A stretch of 64,000 bases of DNA, taken from contig NZ_QGGQ01000001.1 in assembly GCF_003148665.1 (NCBI RefSeq), forward strand, positions 451,762 through 515,761, in the 5' to 3' direction. Below, piece by piece: positions 60,509-64,000 of this stretch (within the stretch, counting starts at the first letter, position 1; each line of letters starts with the position of its first letter). The notes under the pieces are model-generated. The model worked only from the letters and a program-made list of their open reading frames with translations. It did no database searches and was not told the DNA's origin. The position numbers and the translations under genes are program-made. This stretch comes from Maribacter polysiphoniae (GTDB taxonomy: Bacteria > Bacteroidota > Bacteroidia > Flavobacteriales > Flavobacteriaceae).

Positions 60509-61456
60509 TTAGTTTGCTTGAAGTTGTTCTTGATCAGGTAAGGATGGGATTGCCCCAAAATTCGTCGTGGTCAATGCTCCAGCCTTATTGGCTATTTTGA
60601 CCATTCCAATCAACAGGTCGATATCTTCAAGTATTTCCTTGGGATCATGTAGGCCGGCTATTTGTTGTAACAGACAACCGATAAAGGCGTCACCTGCTCC
60701 TGTAGTGTCCACAGGGTTTACAGGTATGCTTGGAATGGTATGTTTGGAGTTTTCAGTACTTAATAGGGTACCTTCCCCTCCTAAAGTTATGGTAATGACC
60801 TTGGTGCCTATTTCGTGTAAGACCGCACAGCATTCTTCCAAATCGGTCTTTCCTGAAAGCAATTGTGCCTCTTCAAGACTAAACTTGGATAAATGGGCCT
60901 TTTGCACATAAGGCATACATTTTTTTACAAAGATATGTTCTTCCCCTTTCCAGAGGTCCCCCCGAAAATTAGGGTCAAAACTTATGAAGGCATTTTGTGT
61001 TAGGGCGTCAAAAAAATACCGTCCATAGGCAGCTTCCAAATCTCCACCCAAGAGGGCAGTGGCCGCACCAAAATGAACCATGTTGTCTTGAAACGATTTT
61101 TTAATGGTAGAATCGTATTTCAGTTTTTTATCGGCTCCGCGGCTAAAGACAAAATCGCGCTCCCCATCCTCAGCAATGGAAACGAAGGCAATGGTGGTAA
61201 AGTACTTAGATCGTTGAGCCAAGCTTATGTCGACATGGTTGTCTTCCAGTATGTCCAGTAAAAAGGAACCAAATTGATCACGTCCAACACAACCGATGAA
61301 CTTACTTAATCCCCCGAGTTTGGCAATAGCGCAGGCAACATTGGCAGGAGCGCCTCCTGCTTTTTTGGTGAACACTTCGGCTTTGGCAAGATCCTTTCCT
61401 TGATTTTCGGCAATAAAATCGATTAATAGTTCTCCTATGCAGAATATTTTCTTCAT
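60509..61456 (-). CDS. Fructokinase (PfkB family)
   Basis: The 315-aa protein has FCIGELLIDF at the N-terminus, GGAPANVACAIAKLGG (substrate-side motif), SFDPNFRGDLWKG and the catalytic DTTGAGDAFIGCLL. The pattern is that of bacterial fructokinases. It phosphorylates fructose to fructose-6-phosphate. It precedes and overlaps by one base (TAATG) the amylosucrase-like gene, an arrangement suited to intracellular sucrose use. No sucrose transporter or regulator is next to the pair. Confidence 0.9.
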   Translation of the reverse strand: MKKIFCIGELLIDFIAENQGKDLAKAEVFTKKAGGAPANVACAIAKLGGLSKFIGCVGRDQFGSFLLDILEDNHVDISLAQRSKYFTTIAFVSIAEDGERDFVFSRGADKKLKYDSTIKKSFQDNMVHFGAATALLGGDLEAAYGRYFFDALTQNAFISFDPNFRGDLWKGEEHIFVKKCMPYVQKAHLSKFSLEEAQLLSGKTDLEECCAVLHEIGTKVITITLGGEGTLLSTENSKHTIPSIPVNPVDTTGAGDAFIGCLLQQIAGLHDPKEILEDIDLLIGMVKIANKAGALTTTNFGAIPSLPDQEQLQAN

Positions 61457-61672
61457 AATGATTAGTGCTGATAGCTACCAAGGTAGTTACAAAAATAGGT
61501 TTATTCCAAAATAATATATGAATTTATGCGGAATATGCATTTTGAAGGATCGAGGTAAAATATATCTTATAAGTGAAAAACCATGGCAGTTGCAATGTTC
61601 TTATTTTGGATTTTACGGCCCTTTCCCAGAATTGCGTTTTGTTTTTTCGCCATTGAAAATGAAATTCAATAG

Positions 61673-61711
61673 AAAAACCGCAATGACCTTAAATGGGCAT
61701 TGCGGTTTTTT
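61673..61711 (-). terminator. Terminator of nrdJ (possibly bidirectional)
   Basis: AAAAACCGCAATG pairs with CATTGCGGTTTTT around a 12-nt loop, with T runs in both directions. It lies 37 bp past the ribonucleotide reductase stop. The stretch 61457-61672 otherwise holds only the upstream region of the fructokinase gene. Confidence 0.88.
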
Positions 61712-61747
61712 GGGACTTCTATGTATCCTTTTGGCTATGTTTGAGGT

Positions 61748-64000
61748 TTAGCCACATTTAGAGGAGCCACAATCCGTACAGGTTAGGCATCCTTCTTGAT
61801 AAACCAAATTGGTTGATTTACAATTGTCACATTTTTGCCCTTTTGCCATAGTGCCGTCTTCAACAAAACGTTTTAAAGCTCGGGTCACACCATTTTTCCA
61901 AGTATTTATTGATTCACCCTCCAATTGTAGGCTATTGATCAAATCAACGATTTTTTCAATAGGCATTCCATGACGTAGGGTGCTGGAAATCAATTTGGCA
62001 TAATTCCAGAACTCTGGATTGAATTTATGTGAAAGTCCTTCAATAGTGGTCTTGTACCCTCTTTTGTTCTGATATTGAAAATCGTATCTGGAAGAACCGT
62101 CTTCTTTTCTGTTTTTGATGATCAATCCGTCTTCAACCCAACGAGGAATCAAGATGCCATCTTCGTCATCGGCCAAACCGGTAAAGATTTCATAGGGTTT
62201 GCCGTCGATGAGTCCAATAAAGGCTATCCATTTTTCCTTATTGTTCTGGAAGCGGACAACATCGGCTTCCAGCACTTGGGGACGTTTTGTAGGGAATGGG
62301 GTGAGGGTTTCCTCGGTTTCCGGTTCATTGGAAATCAATACTCCCGATCGGGAACCATCACGGTAAACCGTAACACCCTTACAACCTGCTTTCCAGGCTT
62401 CCAAATATAATTTACCTACCAATTCCTCAGGTGCGTCATTGGGTAAATTGATGGTAACACTGATAGAGTGGTCTACCCACTTTTGCACGGCACCTTGCAA
62501 ACGTACCTTACTCAACCAATCAACATCATTTGAAGTTGCTTTGTAGTAAGGTGATTTCTTCACGATTTTATCGAGTTCGGCCTGACTGTATGATTTAGAG
62601 GTGTCGATGTCATTGGCTTCCATCCATTCCTTGAACCTATGGTGGAATACCACATATTCTTCCCAAGAATCACCAACCTCATCAATAAAAGTGACCTTTG
62701 AATTCTTGTCATTGGGGTTGACTTTTCTTCTTCGTTTGTAAACCGGAAGAAAAACAGGTTCTATACCCGAGGAGGTTTGGGTCATTAAACTTGTTGTCCC
62801 CGTAGGGGCGATGGTCAATAGGGCTATATTACGACGGCCGTATTCCAACATTTCATAATATAATTTCTCATCGGCTTCCTTAAGGCGTAGAATGAAAGGA
62901 TTGTTCTTCTCCCTTTCTGCGTCAAAAAGCTCAAAAGCACCTCGTTCCTTAGCGCCATGCACGGAGGCCCTATAGGCTTCAATGGCGATTGTTTTGTGTA
63001 CTTCAACAGAGAAGGTGTTGGCCTCTTCACTACCATAGCGCATACCCAAGGCAGCCAACATATCACCTTCGGCAGTAATGCCAATCCCGGTCCTACGGCC
63101 ATTAATGGCTTTTTCCTTGATTTTTTCCCATAACCGTACTTCAACAGCCTTGGTTTCATCCAATTCAGGATCTTCAGCTATTTTGGCCAATATACCATCA
63201 ACTTTTTCCAATTCAAGATCGATGATATCATCCATGATGCGTTGTGCGGCTGCAACATGTTTTTTGAAGAGGGCGGTATTGAAGGTGGCTTTTTTTGTAA
63301 AGGGTTGATCTACATAAGAGAACAGGTTTATGGCCAATAACCTACAGGAATCATAGGGGCATAAAGGAATTTCCCCACATGGATTGGTAGACACCGTTTT
63401 ATATCCTAAATCCGCATAGCAGTCAGGTACCGATTCATTAATGATCGTATCCCAGAAGAGAATTCCGGGTTCTGCTGATTTCCACGCATTGTGAACAATC
63501 TTACTCCATAATTTATTGGCCTCGATTTCTTTTGTGAATCTTGGCTCACTACTTTGAATGGGGAATTTTTGCGTATAAGTCGTGTTATTGGCAACAGCTT
63601 TCATGAAGTCATCATCGATCCTTACCGAAACATTGGCACCGGTTACCTTGCCTTGTTCCATCTTGGCATCGATAAAATCCTCTGCATCGGGATGATTGAT
63701 GGAAACCGATAGCATTAAGGCCCCCCTTCGGCCATCTTGGGCCACTTCCCTTGTCGAATTGGAGTATCGCTCCATAAAAGGGACAAGTCCGGTTGAGGTC
63801 AAGGCAGAATTCTTAACGGCTGATCCCTTGGGTCTGATGTGCGAAAGGTCATGACCAACCCCACCACGACGTTTCATTAATTGTACTTGCTCTTGGTCAA
63901 TTTTCATGATTCCGCCATAGGAATCGGAATTTCCTTCGTTTCCGATCACAAAACAATTGGATAAGGAAGCGATTTGATAAGGATTGCCAATGCCGGCCAT
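61748..64000 (-). CDS. nrdJ: Adenosylcobalamin-dependent (class II) ribonucleoside-diphosphate reductase, 5' end cut by window edge
   Basis: The visible 750 residues run off the right edge. The enzyme reduces ribonucleotides to deoxyribonucleotides using vitamin B12 chemistry. Seen are SNCFVIGNEGNSDSYGGI, VQLMKRRGGVGHDLSHIRPKG, VSTNPCGEIPLCPYDSCRL (active-site Cys and Glu region), ALLTIAPTGTTSLM and, after the barrel, KAGCKGVTVYRDGSRSGVL. The C-terminus is a zinc-ribbon-like tail with four or more Cys (CDNCKSTNLVYQEGCLTCTD), characteristic of the NrdJ class. The organism thus needs a B12 supply for this route; no cobalamin riboswitch or nrdR site is visible in the window. Confidence 0.93.
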   Translation of the reverse strand: MAGIGNPYQIASLSNCFVIGNEGNSDSYGGIMKIDQEQVQLMKRRGGVGHDLSHIRPKGSAVKNSALTSTGLVPFMERYSNSTREVAQDGRRGALMLSVSINHPDAEDFIDAKMEQGKVTGANVSVRIDDDFMKAVANNTTYTQKFPIQSSEPRFTKEIEANKLWSKIVHNAWKSAEPGILFWDTIINESVPDCYADLGYKTVSTNPCGEIPLCPYDSCRLLAINLFSYVDQPFTKKATFNTALFKKHVAAAQRIMDDIIDLELEKVDGILAKIAEDPELDETKAVEVRLWEKIKEKAINGRRTGIGITAEGDMLAALGMRYGSEEANTFSVEVHKTIAIEAYRASVHGAKERGAFELFDAEREKNNPFILRLKEADEKLYYEMLEYGRRNIALLTIAPTGTTSLMTQTSSGIEPVFLPVYKRRRKVNPNDKNSKVTFIDEVGDSWEEYVVFHHRFKEWMEANDIDTSKSYSQAELDKIVKKSPYYKATSNDVDWLSKVRLQGAVQKWVDHSISVTINLPNDAPEELVGKLYLEAWKAGCKGVTVYRDGSRSGVLISNEPETEETLTPFPTKRPQVLEADVVRFQNNKEKWIAFIGLIDGKPYEIFTGLADDEDGILIPRWVEDGLIIKNRKEDGSSRYDFQYQNKRGYKTTIEGLSHKFNPEFWNYAKLISSTLRHGMPIEKIVDLINSLQLEGESINTWKNGVTRALKRFVEDGTMAKGQKCDNCKSTNLVYQEGCLTCTDCGSSKCG

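Noticed and set aside
61518-61751. 77-aa plus-strand frame between the fructokinase and nrdJ
   Set aside because: It spans the nrdJ terminator hairpin, has no ribosome-binding site I can see and an unremarkable composition.

Overview
This window is a stretch of a Flavobacteriaceae chromosome, probably from a marine genus. The evidence is the low-GC sequence, the Bacteroidetes promoter boxes (TTTG, about 19 bp, then TAnnTTTG), the gene block acpP-fabF-rnc-(IPExxxVDY protein)-pyk, the MoxR/DUF58/BatA-E operon, GH92 mannosidases, and an OmpA protein with calcium-binding repeats. I see no rRNA, tRNA, insertion sequence, prophage or CRISPR array.

Layout. 1-5.6 kb, minus strand: the 3'-truncated OmpA-family porin, kbl, and a UvrD/RecB-type helicase-nuclease. 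5.7-7.4 kb: sodA, then a tandem array of five short, apparently untranslated transcription units on the minus strand. Each has a near-invariant 40-nt core, its own terminator hairpin and a -7 box at a fixed distance. This is the most unusual feature of the window. 7.4-11.6 kb, minus strand: purF, a PfkB kinase, an RNase H with a viroplasmin-like domain, and purN. 11.9-16.3 kb: the acpP-fabF-rnc-pyk block. 16.4-20.7 kb: an AraC regulator, a 51-aa Cys/His-rich peptide, an AhpD-like protein and a cupredoxin-like protein, followed by a tandem Hsp20 pair with a small basic protein and a lipoprotein. 20.8-22.6 kb: divergent dinB and a TIP30-like dehydrogenase.

22.6-34.4 kb is a compact alpha-mannoside utilisation locus: fused phosphomannose isomerase, GH92, six-hairpin glycosidase, GntR/UTRA regulator, second GH92, ROK kinase and sugar MFS permease. 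No SusC/SusD pair is present. The likely flow is release of mannose by secreted or surface enzymes, uptake by the permease, phosphorylation by the ROK kinase and isomerisation to fructose-6-phosphate. 34.4-41.3 kb: a CYTH protein, then an RND efflux operon headed by its GbsR/MarR-type regulator. 41.4-46.1 kb: pheS with a trailing hypothetical gene, a SulP transporter and beta-carbonic anhydrase (probably bicarbonate handling), and a small membrane protein.

46.2-55.3 kb is one long minus-strand operon, moxR-DUF58-X-batA-batB-batC-batD-batE. 55.4-58.6 kb holds a decayed aldo/keto reductase fragment, an SDR dehydrogenase, an AlbA_2-type protein and a DUF3124 lipoprotein. 58.6-61.5 kb carries a translationally coupled fructokinase and amylosucrase-type GH13 pair. 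The right edge is the 5'-truncated class II (B12-dependent) ribonucleotide reductase. Start codons were moved inward in several genes where the longest frame began with TTG or GTG upstream of a better ATG.
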